The notes under the pieces: generated by a model
Seen by the model: only the letters and a program-made list of their open reading frames with translations
Told to the model about the DNA's origin: nothing
The model's database searches: none
Translations under genes and position numbers: made by a program
Part shown: one piece after another, positions 25,378-34,290 of the stretch
How the letters are laid out: every line of letters begins with the position of its first letter
How positions within the stretch are numbered: position 1 is the first letter of the stretch
Assembly (NCBI RefSeq): GCF_900176515.1
Contig: NZ_FWXV01000002.1
Coordinates: 868,001-932,000 of the forward strand
Reading direction: 5' to 3'
Length of the DNA stretch: 64,000 bases
Origin: Kibdelosporangium aridum
Lineage (GTDB): Bacteria; Actinomycetota; Actinomycetes; Mycobacteriales; Pseudonocardiaceae

Positions 25378-25752
25378 TCAGTCGAACAGCTCTTCCAGGA
25401 AGCTCTTGCGCTTGCGCTTGTGGCCGTGCTGTCCGTAGCCGTGACCGCCGTACGGCGGCGGCGAGTCGCCACGGTGCCCGTAGCCACCGCCATATGGCGG
25501 GGCGGAGTCCTTGTAACCGCCGTGACCTCCGTGACCACCGCGGTACGGTGGGGCCGAGTCGCCGCGGTACATGGGCGGAGGCGCCATGGGCGGAGGCGCC
25601 GCATATTGCTGCTGGTAGCGCTGTTCGGCGGCGACGATCTGCTCCAGCTCACCACGGTCGAGGAAGATCCCCCGGCAGCCCTGGCACTGGTCGAGGTGGA
25701 CGCCACCACGGTCGACGGTCTGCATCGCGTTCTGACACTTCGGGCAAATCAC
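25378..25752 (-). CDS. Zinc-ribbon (zf-TFIIB) protein with Gly/Tyr/Pro-rich tail
   Basis: A 124-residue protein beginning VICPKCQNAMQTVDRGGVHL and continuing DQCQGCRGIFLDRGELEQI, the typical zf-TFIIB domain with four Cys ligands. The middle is low complexity with imperfect repeats of (GG)Y(K/R)DSAPPY, and the tail is KRKRKSFLEELFD, which is characteristic of this family. Function is unknown. GTG 25752 is chosen because it begins directly at the zinc ribbon; the longer frame is unsupported. It ends 11 bases before the start of the kinase-like gene, suggesting one transcript. Confidence 0.83.
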   Translation of the reverse strand: MICPKCQNAMQTVDRGGVHLDQCQGCRGIFLDRGELEQIVAAEQRYQQQYAAPPPMAPPPMYRGDSAPPYRGGHGGHGGYKDSAPPYGGGYGHRGDSPPPYGGHGYGQHGHKRKRKSFLEELFD

Positions 25753-25878
25753 ACCCGCCAGACTACTTATCGTCGAAGCCGCATGCGCGGTCCCCGCCGC
25801 AATCCACACATAGGTGCAACAGAGTGTGTGGTGATCGCACATAGCCGTGGCAGCGCGTGGCACCTAGCGTGAATAGCC

Positions 25879-26628
25879 ATGAGCAGTGGCGTACCTCACA
25901 CAGGGCGGGTCGCTCTCGTCACGGGCGGGGCACACGGCATCGGGTTGGCATGCGCCCGTGCACTGGCCGACAGCGGCGCGAAGGTACACATCGCCGACCT
26001 CGACGGTCCCGCGGCGAAGTCCGCAGCTGACGAGATCGGTGGCGAGGCGCACGAAGTCGATCTGGCCAAGGACGTCGACTCGCTGCCGGCCGACGTCGAC
26101 ATCCTGGTCAACAACGCCGGACTGCAGCACGTCGCGCCGATCCACGAGTTCGATCCGGCGAAGTTCGCACTGCTGCAGCAGGTGATGGTCACCGCGCCGT
26201 TCCTGCTGATCCGGCGGTCCCTGCCGCACATGTACCGCAACGGCTGGGGCCGGATCGTGAACATCTCCAGCGTGCACGGCCTGCGGGCCAGCGCTTTCAA
26301 ATCGGGTTACGTCACCGCGAAGCACGCACTGGAAGGGCTCAGCAAGGTCGCCGCCCTCGAAGGCGCGCCGCACGGCGTGACCAGCAACTGCGTCAACCCC
26401 GGCTTCGTGCGGACCCAACTGGTCGAAGGCCAGATCGCCGCACAGGCCGACGCGCACGGGATCAGCGCCGAGGAGGTGGTCGAGCGGATCATCCTCGACC
26501 GCACCGCGGTGAAGCGCCTGATCGAACCGCAAGACGTCGCCGACGTCGTGCTCTGGCTGTGCGGCCCGCACTCCAGCCACGTCACCGGCACCTCGATCGC
26601 GATGGACGGCGGCTGGACCGCCAGTTGA
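25879..26628 (+). CDS. SDR oxidoreductase, 3-hydroxybutyrate dehydrogenase-like
   Basis: A 249-residue classical short-chain dehydrogenase: NAD loop VTGGAHGIGLACARALAD, NNAG motif ILVNNAGLQHVAP, catalytic Ser in NISSVHGL, YxxxK as YVTAKHALEG, and the PGFVRTQLVEGQI lid typical of D-3-hydroxybutyrate dehydrogenases. It would interconvert 3-hydroxybutyrate and acetoacetate in the cytosol. It is followed by a solute transporter and a PucR-like regulator, consistent with a hydroxybutyrate or related acid utilisation module. Start ATG 25879. Confidence 0.88.
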   Translation: MSSGVPHTGRVALVTGGAHGIGLACARALADSGAKVHIADLDGPAAKSAADEIGGEAHEVDLAKDVDSLPADVDILVNNAGLQHVAPIHEFDPAKFALLQQVMVTAPFLLIRRSLPHMYRNGWGRIVNISSVHGLRASAFKSGYVTAKHALEGLSKVAALEGAPHGVTSNCVNPGFVRTQLVEGQIAAQADAHGISAEEVVERIILDRTAVKRLIEPQDVADVVLWLCGPHSSHVTGTSIAMDGGWTAS

Positions 26629-26644
26629 GGAGGGTGTGTGGCCA

Positions 26645-27967
26645 ATGACGACCACGAACCAGGGCTCATTACGCAAGATCATCGGCGCCAGCATGGTCGG
26701 CACCACGGTCGAGTGGTACGACTTCTTCCTGTACACCTCGGCCGCGACGCTGGTCTTCAACAAGGTGTTCTTCCCGACGTCCGATCCGCTCAACGGCACG
26801 CTGTTGTCGTTGGGCACGTACGCGCTCGGCTTTGTCGCCAGGCCGCTCGGTGGACTGGTGTTCGGGCATTACGGGGACAAACTCGGCCGCAAGCGGATGC
26901 TGGTCGCCAGCCTGCTGATGATGGGGATCGCGACGTTCCTGATCGGCTTGCTGCCCGGCTACGCGACGATCGGCGTGGCCGCGCCGATCCTGTTGACGGT
27001 CCTGCGGCTGGCGCAGGGTTTCGCGATCGGCGGTGAGTGGGGCGGCGCCATCCTCATCGTGTCCGAACACGGTTCCGCGGAACGACGAGGGTTCTGGACG
27101 TCCTGGCCACAAGCGGGGGTTCCCGCGGGCAACTTGCTGGCCACGGCCGTGCTCGCGATTCTGGCGGCGGTGCAGTCCGACGAGGCGTTCCTGTCGTGGG
27201 GCTGGCGGATCGCGTTCCTCTTGTCGGCCGTGCTCGTGCTGATCGGGCTGTGGATCAGGATCAGCATCGAGGAGTCGCCGATTTTCCTTGAGGCGGTGGC
27301 CAAGGCGGGCGACAAGCCGGAGAAGGCGCCGATCATCCGGGTCATCAAGCACAGCTGGCGCGAGGTGCTGATCGCGATGGGTGCCCGGATCGCGGAGAAC
27401 GGCTCGTTCTACATCATCACCGGATTCCTGTTGGTGTACCTGACGCAGGAGCTCGGCATGTCCCGATCCACCGGGCTCAACGCGGTGGTGATCGGTTCCG
27501 CTGTGCACCTGGTCGCGATTCCCGCGTGGGGTGCGTTGTCCGACCGGGTCGGCCGTCGTGGGGTGTACCTGTTCGGCGCGATCGGCCTTGGCGTGTGGGC
27601 GTTCCTGTTCTTCGCGATGCTGGACACCAAGTCGTTCTGGGTGATCGCGGCGGCCGTGACGCTCGGCCTGGTGTTGCACGGAGCGATGTACGGGCCGCAG
27701 GCCGCGTTCTTCTCCGAACTGTTCGACACCCGCGTGCGGTACTCGGGTGCGTCCATCGGGTATCAGCTGGCGTCGCTCGGCGCGGGCGCGGTGGCGCCGT
27801 TGATCGCGACCGCGTTGCTGGCCGACACCGGTTCGGTGCTCCCAGTCTCGATCTACGTCGCGGCGATGTGCCTGATCACGGTGGTCGCCGTGGTGCTCGC
27901 CAGCGAGACGCGGGGCAGGCACTTGGGACAGGATGACGTGCGTGCGAGCGTATCGGGAACTGCTTGA
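26645..27967 (+). CDS. MHS-family MFS transporter
   Basis: A 440-residue, 12-helix proton symporter of the metabolite:H+ family (ProP/ShiA/KgtP type). Family markers: GTTVEWYDFFLY at helix 1, FGHYGDKLGRKRML in loop 2-3, and GGEWGGAILIVSEH in helix 5. Substrates of the family are small organic acids and betaines; the adjacent hydroxybutyrate dehydrogenase hints at a short hydroxy or keto acid. ATG 26645 is preferred, ten bases after AGGAGG; an upstream GTG is in frame. The 3' end overlaps the regulator gene by 35 bases. Confidence 0.9.
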   Translation: MTTTNQGSLRKIIGASMVGTTVEWYDFFLYTSAATLVFNKVFFPTSDPLNGTLLSLGTYALGFVARPLGGLVFGHYGDKLGRKRMLVASLLMMGIATFLIGLLPGYATIGVAAPILLTVLRLAQGFAIGGEWGGAILIVSEHGSAERRGFWTSWPQAGVPAGNLLATAVLAILAAVQSDEAFLSWGWRIAFLLSAVLVLIGLWIRISIEESPIFLEAVAKAGDKPEKAPIIRVIKHSWREVLIAMGARIAENGSFYIITGFLLVYLTQELGMSRSTGLNAVVIGSAVHLVAIPAWGALSDRVGRRGVYLFGAIGLGVWAFLFFAMLDTKSFWVIAAAVTLGLVLHGAMYGPQAAFFSELFDTRVRYSGASIGYQLASLGAGAVAPLIATALLADTGSVLPVSIYVAAMCLITVVAVVLASETRGRHLGQDDVRASVSGTA

Positions 27968-29732
27968 GCTGCTGGCCGACGGCGCGGATGGCACTGAGCT
28001 GGCCAAGCTCGCCGCCACCCGCGCCGCGGGCCTGCCGCAGGACGAGGCCGCGGAGTGGAAAGCCGCGACCGAGGCCGCGCTGAGCGTCCGGCGGACGCTC
28101 CTTGAGCACCAGCGCCGGGAAACCGAGCTGTCCGCGCTCGTGGACACGGCCAACGACCTGGCACGATTGCGTGACCCGGAAGCCGTGCTGCAACAGATCG
28201 TGCACCGGGTACGGATGCTGCTCGGCGTCGACGTGTCGTACCTGAGCATGAACGACTCGACGGGCGGCCAGACGTACATGCGGGTCACCGAGGGATCGGT
28301 GTCCGCGCTGTTCCAACAACTCTCGTTGGGCATCGGCGAAGGACTCGGCGGTTTGGTAGCGCAGACAGGCCTGCCGTACGCGTCGCCGGATTACCTCGCT
28401 GATCCCCGGTTCAAGCACACGGTCGCGATCGACACGGCAGTCCGCGACGAAGGCCTGGTGTCGATCGTCGGCGTACCGCTTATGTTGGGGCGCAGGGTGA
28501 TTGGCGTGCTGTACGCGGCCGACCGCGCCGCGCGGACGTACACACCCGAGGAAGTCGCCTTCCTGTCGTCACTGGCCGACCTGGCGGCGATCTCGATCGA
28601 CAACGCGCACCTGCTCGCGGAAACCCGGCGGGCCAACTCGTCGATCCGGCGGGCCGAGGAAGTCCACGACCAGCTCACGGCCTTGGTCCTGCGTGGCGCC
28701 GACTTCCACTCGGTGGCCGCGGCGGTCGCCCAGGTGCTCGGCGGTGGGATCGTCCTGCACGACGCGGCCGGGGTCGAGCTGGCGTGCCTTGGCATGTCCG
28801 TCGCCCCGCCCGCCCAAGCAATCGCCCGGGCCCAGGCAAGCGGGCGCGCGGTGGCCCAAGGCGACATCTGGGTGTGCGCGGTCCTGGCCGGGCCGGAACT
28901 GCTCGGCAGCCTCGTGCTGACCGGGCGTGCATCGCTGACCGACGAGGACCGGCTGCTGTTCGAACGCGCGGCACAGGTGACCGCGCTTTTGTTGCTGCTA
29001 CGGCGTTCCGTGGCACAGGCCGAAGAGCAGGTGCGCGGTGAGCTGCTCACGGACCTGCTCACGGCACCCGACCGCAATCCTGGGGCACTGATCGCACGCG
29101 GCCGCCGACTTGGCGTGAATCTGGCTGCGCCGCACAGCGTGCTGATCGCGCACGCGGACGGCGTGTCCCGTGGGCGCCTCGCCGCCGCAGCCACGGGTCA
29201 AGCAGCTCTCGTTGGTGTGCACGCCGAGCAGGTGGTGTTGCTGACGCCCGACGGCGATCCCGACAAAGTCGCGCACGCGTTGACCACGGCCGTCGGTTGC
29301 CCGGTGACCGTCGGCGCGGCCGGGCCGGCAACCGGTCCCGTTGAACTGGCCGCGGCCCACGCCGAAGCCGGGCGATGCCTGCGCGCACTGCGGGCGTTGG
29401 GGTTGGACGGCACCGGAGCTTCCTTGTCCGGCTTGGGTTTTGTCGGAGTACTGCTCGGTGACCGCGCGGACGTCGCCGGGTTCGCACAGCGCACGCTCGG
29501 CCCAGTGCTCGACTACGACGCACGCCGTGGCACCGAGCTGGTCCGGACACTGCGGACGTACTTCTCTTGCGGCTCAAGCCTGACCGCGACCAAGGACGTG
29601 CTGCACGTACACGTGAACACGGTGGTGCAGCGCCTCGACCGGATCGCCTCGTTGCTCGGACCGGACTGGAACTCGCCCGACCGGGCGCTGGAAATCCAAC
29701 TCGCCCTGCGCGTGCTGACGATCAGCCGGTGA
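27933..29732 (+). CDS. GAF-domain PucR/CdaR-type transcriptional regulator
   Basis: A 599-residue regulator. An N-terminal helical segment is followed by a GAF domain (about 70-225, DPEAVLQQIVHRVRMLLGVD to SLADLAAISIDNAHLL), a second sensor-like region, a GGDEF-derived CdaR segment (about 390-500), and a PucR-type C-terminal HTH (LRTYFSCGSSLTATKDVL, VHVNTVVQRLDRIASLLG). It likely activates the SDR-transporter genes it overlaps; such regulators respond to carboxylic acids. Start ATG 27933; GTG six or nine bases later is possible. The gene overlaps the convergent DUF3224 gene by 11 bases. Confidence 0.88.
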   Translation: MTCVRAYRELLELLADGADGTELAKLAATRAAGLPQDEAAEWKAATEAALSVRRTLLEHQRRETELSALVDTANDLARLRDPEAVLQQIVHRVRMLLGVDVSYLSMNDSTGGQTYMRVTEGSVSALFQQLSLGIGEGLGGLVAQTGLPYASPDYLADPRFKHTVAIDTAVRDEGLVSIVGVPLMLGRRVIGVLYAADRAARTYTPEEVAFLSSLADLAAISIDNAHLLAETRRANSSIRRAEEVHDQLTALVLRGADFHSVAAAVAQVLGGGIVLHDAAGVELACLGMSVAPPAQAIARAQASGRAVAQGDIWVCAVLAGPELLGSLVLTGRASLTDEDRLLFERAAQVTALLLLLRRSVAQAEEQVRGELLTDLLTAPDRNPGALIARGRRLGVNLAAPHSVLIAHADGVSRGRLAAAATGQAALVGVHAEQVVLLTPDGDPDKVAHALTTAVGCPVTVGAAGPATGPVELAAAHAEAGRCLRALRALGLDGTGASLSGLGFVGVLLGDRADVAGFAQRTLGPVLDYDARRGTELVRTLRTYFSCGSSLTATKDVLHVHVNTVVQRLDRIASLLGPDWNSPDRALEIQLALRVLTISR

Positions 29733-30099
29733 ACGTGTACTCGGTGGACATCGTGCCCATCTTCATCTCGTAGCTGCCGTGCCCCTTGGCGTTTTCGAGT
29801 TCGCCGGTGCCCGTACCCGGCACGACCTCGAACGTCCCGGTGACTTTCTCGGCGTTGAACGTGTTGGTGGTCCGCAGGATCACGGTGCCCTGCCTGCCGT
29901 CGATCTTGCCGGTGAAGAACTCCGCTCCGGTCGCGTTGCCGGTCCCGTCAGCGGTGTACATCAGCAGACCGGCGGATTTCCCTTCGCCCTCAAGGATGCC
30001 GGAGTAGCGGAAGGTCATCTTCGCGTCGCCGATCTTGGCGCCGTCCTCGGCTCCGGCGTACACGCTCTCGTCCCATGCGGTGCATTCGAAGTTGTTCAT
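29722..30099 (-). CDS. DUF3224 domain protein
   Basis: A 125-residue protein of the DUF3224 family, an allene-oxide-cyclase-like beta-barrel: AKMTFRYSGILEGEGKS, the central FFTGKIDGRQGTVIL and the end TGELENAKGHGSYEM. No catalytic role is established. It is divergent from nothing and lies 35 bases downstream of the marR gene on the same strand, so it is probably the second gene of a marR-DUF3224 unit. Start ATG 30099. Confidence 0.85.
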   Translation of the reverse strand: MNNFECTAWDESVYAGAEDGAKIGDAKMTFRYSGILEGEGKSAGLLMYTADGTGNATGAEFFTGKIDGRQGTVILRTTNTFNAEKVTGTFEVVPGTGTGELENAKGHGSYEMKMGTMSTEYTFTG

Positions 30100-30134
30100 G
30101 CCATGAGCATGGCCGGTGTACCTGACAATTTCTG

Positions 30135-30608
30135 TCAGGTACCGAGAAGTCTTTCGACGCAGATCCGCGCGGCCTCACTGGACCGCTCGGTGTACTCGAG
30201 GATTGTCCGCAACTCAGCGTCGGTGAAGTGGCTGTAGACCTCCTGCCACGGCTCCGCTGGCATCAAAGGTGCGATCCGGTCCAGGGCCTCTTGGGTGTGC
30301 CGGATGATCGTCCGGCGCCGGTCGCCGGGGTCACGTTCACGCTCGACGAGCCCGGCTCGTTCCATGCGATCGAGGGCGGCGGTGATGGCTCCGCCTTTGG
30401 TCAGGCCGGCGCGTTCGGCCAGCTGGCCAGCCGTCAGCGGGCCGCTGAGCTGCAGGATGTTGAGGCAGTTCAGGTCGGAAGTGTTGATGCCCAGCCGGTT
30501 TGCCACGGCCTGATGGAAGAAGACGCCCCGGCCAGCGGAGATCCGGGCCGCGTTCTCAATGGCGGCAAGAAGCTCGGCACGCCCGCCCGGCTGCTCGTCA
30601 GATGCCAT
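30135..30608 (-). CDS. MarR-family transcriptional regulator
   Basis: A 157-residue winged-helix repressor. The HTH reads LSGPLTAGQLAERAGLTKGGAITAALDRM and the wing contains ERERDPGDRRRTII. Start ATG 30608 has GGAGG eight bases upstream; the longer frame runs back through a tandem repeat and is rejected. It faces an FAD monooxygenase gene. A palindrome in the AT-rich segment between them (30903-30921) is a likely operator. It probably represses the monooxygenase cluster and itself in response to a phenolic or other small ligand. Confidence 0.88.
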   Translation of the reverse strand: MASDEQPGGRAELLAAIENAARISAGRGVFFHQAVANRLGINTSDLNCLNILQLSGPLTAGQLAERAGLTKGGAITAALDRMERAGLVERERDPGDRRRTIIRHTQEALDRIAPLMPAEPWQEVYSHFTDAELRTILEYTERSSEAARICVERLLGT

Positions 30609-30955
30609 CACAGCATCCTCCTTCGACCACTTCTCCGACCGAGCAGCGACCCCGCTCTCGCCACGCACCGCATGCCCGCGTGACCGCCGAGCCGCCCGCA
30701 CCTCCCACCGAGCAGCGACCCCGCTCTCACGACGCCCCGCATGCCCGCCTGACCGCCCAGCCGCCGACCTTCCCGCCAACCCGCGACCCCACTCTGCCGT
30801 TCAACCACCCACATCCTCCTTCCCCTGGACCTCTTCTCCTCCTGCCCAGCAACCCACCAGCTCCCATCCCTCCCGTTGACACAATCTCTCTCCATCCCTA
30901 ATATCTCTGATATTGAGAGATCTATTTTCTAAGCTACTCTATCTTGGAGCCAATG
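30609..30955. other. Divergent intergenic region: tandem repeat and AT-rich promoter zone
   Basis: This is 347 bases between marR and the monooxygenase gene. A period-69 imperfect tandem repeat begins at 30639 (units starting CCGAGCAGCGACCCCGCTCT at 30639 and 30708, with a third degenerate unit near 30775). From about 30885 the sequence becomes unusually AT-rich for this genome and carries the palindrome noted below. No plausible protein is encoded. Confidence 0.7.
30903..30921. promoter_or_regulatory. Candidate MarR operator
   Basis: ATCTCT (30903-30908) and AGAGAT (30916-30921) form an inverted repeat around GATATTG, inside an AT-rich island 35 bases upstream of the monooxygenase start. 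Size and position suit MarR binding. Binding is inferred, not shown. Confidence 0.5.
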
Positions 30956-32272
30956 ATGCATGTGTTGATCGTGGGCGCGGGGACTGGTGGGTTGTGCTTG
31001 GCTCAGCGGCTGCGTGGGGCGGGGATCGGGGTGTCCGTGTTCGAGCGTGACCGGACCAGGACCGATGGCCTGTTCGGGTACCGCGTCGGGATATCCCCAG
31101 ATGGGTCGCGTGCCCTGCGAAGTTGCCTGCCTCGCCCGTTGTTCGAGACGTTCAAGGCGACAGCGGCGATCGGCCCGCAGTACACGAACTTCGTCACCGA
31201 GCAGTTGGGTGAGCTGTTCTCGGCAGGCGGTCCAGAGGACGAGGACCTGCTGGCGCCGGTGGACCCGGAGGCAAGCGAGCGGTCGGTCAGCCGGATGACC
31301 CTGCGCCAGGTTCTGCTGACCGGCCTTGAGGACGTGGTCCACTTCGGCAAGAAGTTCGAGCGGTACACGCAAAACCCGGACGGGACCGTGACCGCCTACT
31401 TCGCGGACGGCACCTCGGCGACCGGCGATCTGTTGGTCGGCGCGGACGGGACTTCGTCCAACGTGCGCAAGCAATACCTGCCGGACGCCAAGCTGGTCGA
31501 GACCGACCTGTTCGGGGTGACGGGAAAGCTGCCGCTGAACGACGAGACTCGGAGGTTGCTGACGCCGCGGATGCTGCGCGGCGTGACGATGGTGTTCGCG
31601 CCGAAGGGCATCAACACGATCTTCCACGTGATGGAGTTCGAGTGGCAGCGCGGCGAGACCGATCCCGAGCTGATCAAGGCGTGGCCGGGGATGACGTTCG
31701 ACAACACGCGGGACTACATCATGTGGGGCTTCGGTTCGCATCGGCGGTTGCTGCCGCCGGACTTCATGTCGATGCCCGGGCCAGCGCTGCACAAGTTGGT
31801 GGTCGAGCGGACCAAGTCGTGGCACCCGAACCTGCGCAGGCTGTTCGAGCTGGCCGACTCGAGCAGTTGCTTCCCGTTGAACATCCGGACGTCCGAGCCG
31901 GTGGATCCGTGGCCGAGCTCGAACGTGACGTTGATCGGGGACGCGATCCACACCATGACGCCAGGCCTCGGCGTCGGCGCGAACACCGCGCTGCGTGACG
32001 CGCAGATCCTCGGCGACAACTTGGTGCGCCTACCGGTTTTGGAGGCGGTCACGGACTTCGAGCGTCAGATGCACGGCTACGCATGGGATGCGGTGGTGAA
32101 GTCGCGCGCCAGGTTCAACGGGAACTCGTTGGCGTACAAGCCGGTGATCGGCCGCGCGGGTTTGGCGATGATGCGGACCGGAATGCGGGTGGTGAACCAC
32201 GTCCGGCCGCTGAAGCGCAAGATACTCATGGCTGAACTCAAGAATCGTGACCATGCGCGACAAGAGGCCTGA
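30956..32272 (+). CDS. FAD-dependent monooxygenase (PHBH-type)
   Basis: A 438-residue aromatic-hydroxylase-type flavoprotein: the N-terminal GXGXXG block VLIVGAGTGGLCLAQRL, the DG motif LLVGADGTSSNVR and the GD motif TLIGDAIHTMTPGLGVGAN. The long C-terminal segment VVKSRARFNGNSLAY and a basic tail RPLKRKILMAELKNR are typical of actinomycete secondary-metabolism members. It would hydroxylate an aromatic or polyketide-like substrate using NAD(P)H. ATG 30956 is chosen, six bases after GGAG; earlier TTG and ATG codons are in frame. It is probably MarR-controlled. Confidence 0.88.
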   Translation: MHVLIVGAGTGGLCLAQRLRGAGIGVSVFERDRTRTDGLFGYRVGISPDGSRALRSCLPRPLFETFKATAAIGPQYTNFVTEQLGELFSAGGPEDEDLLAPVDPEASERSVSRMTLRQVLLTGLEDVVHFGKKFERYTQNPDGTVTAYFADGTSATGDLLVGADGTSSNVRKQYLPDAKLVETDLFGVTGKLPLNDETRRLLTPRMLRGVTMVFAPKGINTIFHVMEFEWQRGETDPELIKAWPGMTFDNTRDYIMWGFGSHRRLLPPDFMSMPGPALHKLVVERTKSWHPNLRRLFELADSSSCFPLNIRTSEPVDPWPSSNVTLIGDAIHTMTPGLGVGANTALRDAQILGDNLVRLPVLEAVTDFERQMHGYAWDAVVKSRARFNGNSLAYKPVIGRAGLAMMRTGMRVVNHVRPLKRKILMAELKNRDHARQEA

Positions 32273-32322
32273 TCAGGTGACATGTCTGGCGGGTCGCGCA
32301 CCGAACAGCGAGCCTGAAAGGC

Positions 32323-33036
32323 ATGCGGGAGGTACTGGACGAGCTGGGGGTCTCACCCGAGGCGCTCGTCCCACGACATCGAGAGGATCTCGACGAGCTG
32401 GGGTACTGCAGGCTCGACGGGTTCATCGACGCGCAGGCGGCCGGGGCGATGATCGGGGAGATCACCCGGTTGCTGGAGGGCAGCCGCCGCCAGGGCGGCA
32501 CGCTGCACCTCAAGGGACTGCTCGACCAGGGCAGCCTGTTCGACACGCTGTGGCTGCGGCCTGCGCTGCTGGCCGCGGTCACGCACCTGCTGGGGCCGGA
32601 TTTCCAGATCAGGGAGATGCACTACCGCGCCGGAAAACCCGGGCACGGCGGCCAAGCACTGCACATGGACGCGACCGACCGGGCCGGTCCCGGCCAGTGG
32701 CGAGTGTGCACGGCGATCGTGGCACTCACTGATTTCACGTCAACCAACGGCGCCACCCGAGTCGTGCCGGGGTCCCATGTGGACCAGAACTTCAAACCGC
32801 CGCGCGGGCACGGGCCCCATCCGGACGAAGTGCTGCTGACCGGGCCCGCGGGAACGTGCTGGCTGTTCAACAGCCACCTGTGGCATTCGGGCACCCGCAA
32901 CGATTCGACCGAGCCACGGCACGCGGTCCTGATCGCGTTCCACCGCCGAAACAGCGGGCCGACACTGGGCTTCGAGCCCCTGCCGTCCCACGAGACCGTG
33001 CTCAGACTGGGCAATGCGGCCTATCTGCTGCTGTAG
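32323..33036 (+). CDS. Phytanoyl-CoA dioxygenase (PhyH) family protein
   Basis: A 237-residue Fe(II)/2-oxoglutarate dioxygenase-like protein. The metal triad is visible as His-X-Asp in ALHMDATDR and the distal His in NSHLWHSGTRND; the Arg expected to hold 2-oxoglutarate lies just after in EPRHAVLIAFHRR. VVPGSHVDQNF is the usual PhyH turn. The substrate is unknown. It follows the FAD monooxygenase by 50 bases, suggesting a shared oxidative pathway. Start ATG 32323. Confidence 0.88.
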   Translation: MREVLDELGVSPEALVPRHREDLDELGYCRLDGFIDAQAAGAMIGEITRLLEGSRRQGGTLHLKGLLDQGSLFDTLWLRPALLAAVTHLLGPDFQIREMHYRAGKPGHGGQALHMDATDRAGPGQWRVCTAIVALTDFTSTNGATRVVPGSHVDQNFKPPRGHGPHPDEVLLTGPAGTCWLFNSHLWHSGTRNDSTEPRHAVLIAFHRRNSGPTLGFEPLPSHETVLRLGNAAYLLL

Positions 33037-33045
33037 CTTGGCCAA

Positions 33046-33603
33046 GTGAGTGATCAAAAAGAGCGGATGCTGCGCGGCGAGTTGTACAAGGACAGCGACC
33101 CGGTCCTGGTGGCGGAGCGCAAGCGCTGCCAGGAACTGCTGGACGAGTTCAACGCGACCAAATCAGCCGACGACGCACTGCGGCAGGAAATCCTGTCGCA
33201 ACTGCTCGGTTCACTGGGCGAAGGCTCATGGATCATGCCGCGGTTCCAATGCGACTACGGCTACCTGATCAGCATGGGCAGCAACAGCTTCCTCAACTAC
33301 GACGCGATAGTCATGGACTGCGCCCCGGTCACCATAGGCAATGACGTCTCCATCGGACCTCGGGTGCAACTGTTGACCGCGTTGCACCCCATGCAGGACC
33401 ACGAAGCCCGCCGCCAACGTTGGGAGACCGCCGCGCCCATCACCATCGGCGACAACGTATGGATGGGCGGCGGCGTCATCGTCTGCCCCGGCGTCACCAT
33501 CGGCTCGAACACCGTCGTCGGCGCGGGCAGCGTCGTCACCCGGGACCTCCCCGAGAAGGTCTTCGCTGCAGGCAACCCTTGCCGCGTCATCAAACAGCTA
33601 TGA
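33046..33603 (+). CDS. Maltose/galactoside O-acetyltransferase family (left-handed beta-helix)
   Basis: A 185-residue hexapeptide-repeat acetyltransferase. The N-terminal block MLRGELYKDSDPVLVAERKR is the Maa/NodL motif. The beta-helix repeats run from VTIGNDVSIGPRVQLL to ITIGDNVWMGGGVIVC and VTIGSNTVVGAGSVVT, with the catalytic His in TALHPMQDH. It acetylates a sugar or related hydroxyl using acetyl-CoA. It starts at GTG 33046, ten bases after the PhyH stop, so the three genes probably form one operon. Confidence 0.92.
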   Translation: MSDQKERMLRGELYKDSDPVLVAERKRCQELLDEFNATKSADDALRQEILSQLLGSLGEGSWIMPRFQCDYGYLISMGSNSFLNYDAIVMDCAPVTIGNDVSIGPRVQLLTALHPMQDHEARRQRWETAAPITIGDNVWMGGGVIVCPGVTIGSNTVVGAGSVVTRDLPEKVFAAGNPCRVIKQL

Positions 33604-33606
33604 GTC

Positions 33607-34290
33607 TCATGGCCGCGTCACCGGGCTGAAGGAAATGGTTTTCCCGTCCCGGACAGTCACTTCACGGTCGGAGTACGCGGCGACACGCGCCTCGTGCGTC
33701 ACCAACACGATCGCGGTCTCGGTCTGCTTTGCCGTGCTGACAAGGAGATTCATCACGCGCTCGCCGCTCAGGGAATCGAGCGCGCCGGTGGGTTCGTCGG
33801 CGAACAGCACTCGGGGTTCGGTCACCATCGCCCGGGCGACGGCAACCCGCTGTCCTTGGCCGCCGGAAACCTCGCCGGGGCGTTTGGTCGCCACGGAGCC
33901 GACCTCCAGGCGCTCAAGCCATTCCCGGGCTTGCCGTTCGGCGACCGCGCGTTTCACCCCGGCCAGACGGAGCGGCAACGCGACGTTTTCCAGGCACGTC
34001 AGTTCCGTGACGAGCTGGCCGAACTGGAAGACGAACCCGAATTCCGTGCGGCGCAAGGCACTTCGCGGACCGTCCGGCATGGTCGCTATGTCACGGCCGT
34101 CGTAGGTCACCGTGCCGCTGTCGGGCTGGATGATCCCGGCGAGGCAGTGCAGCAACGTGGACTTCCCCGAACCGGACGGCCCCATCACCGCCACGACCTC
34201 GCCGGGCCAGATCTCGAAATCGGCGCCGTCGAGCGCGGTGGTCTTGCCGAACGCCTTGCGCAGGTCGACCCCCGACAGCAGCGGTGTCAC
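33607..34290 (-). CDS. ABC transporter ATP-binding protein (MacB/LolD type)
   Basis: A 227-residue ATPase with Walker A MGPSGSGKSTLL, Q-loop FGFVFQFGQLV, signature VSGGQGQRVAVARA, Walker B VLFADEPTGALDS and switch His in VTHEARVA. It belongs to the MacB/FtsE branch, which works with a four-helix FtsX-type permease. No such permease gene is present beside it: the next gene on this strand is absent and the convergent acetyltransferase ends three bases away. The permease must be elsewhere or lost. It is coupled to the PadR gene (GTGA overlap). Confidence 0.93.
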   Translation of the reverse strand: MTPLLSGVDLRKAFGKTTALDGADFEIWPGEVVAVMGPSGSGKSTLLHCLAGIIQPDSGTVTYDGRDIATMPDGPRSALRRTEFGFVFQFGQLVTELTCLENVALPLRLAGVKRAVAERQAREWLERLEVGSVATKRPGEVSGGQGQRVAVARAMVTEPRVLFADEPTGALDSLSGERVMNLLVSTAKQTETAIVLVTHEARVAAYSDREVTVRDGKTISFSPVTRP

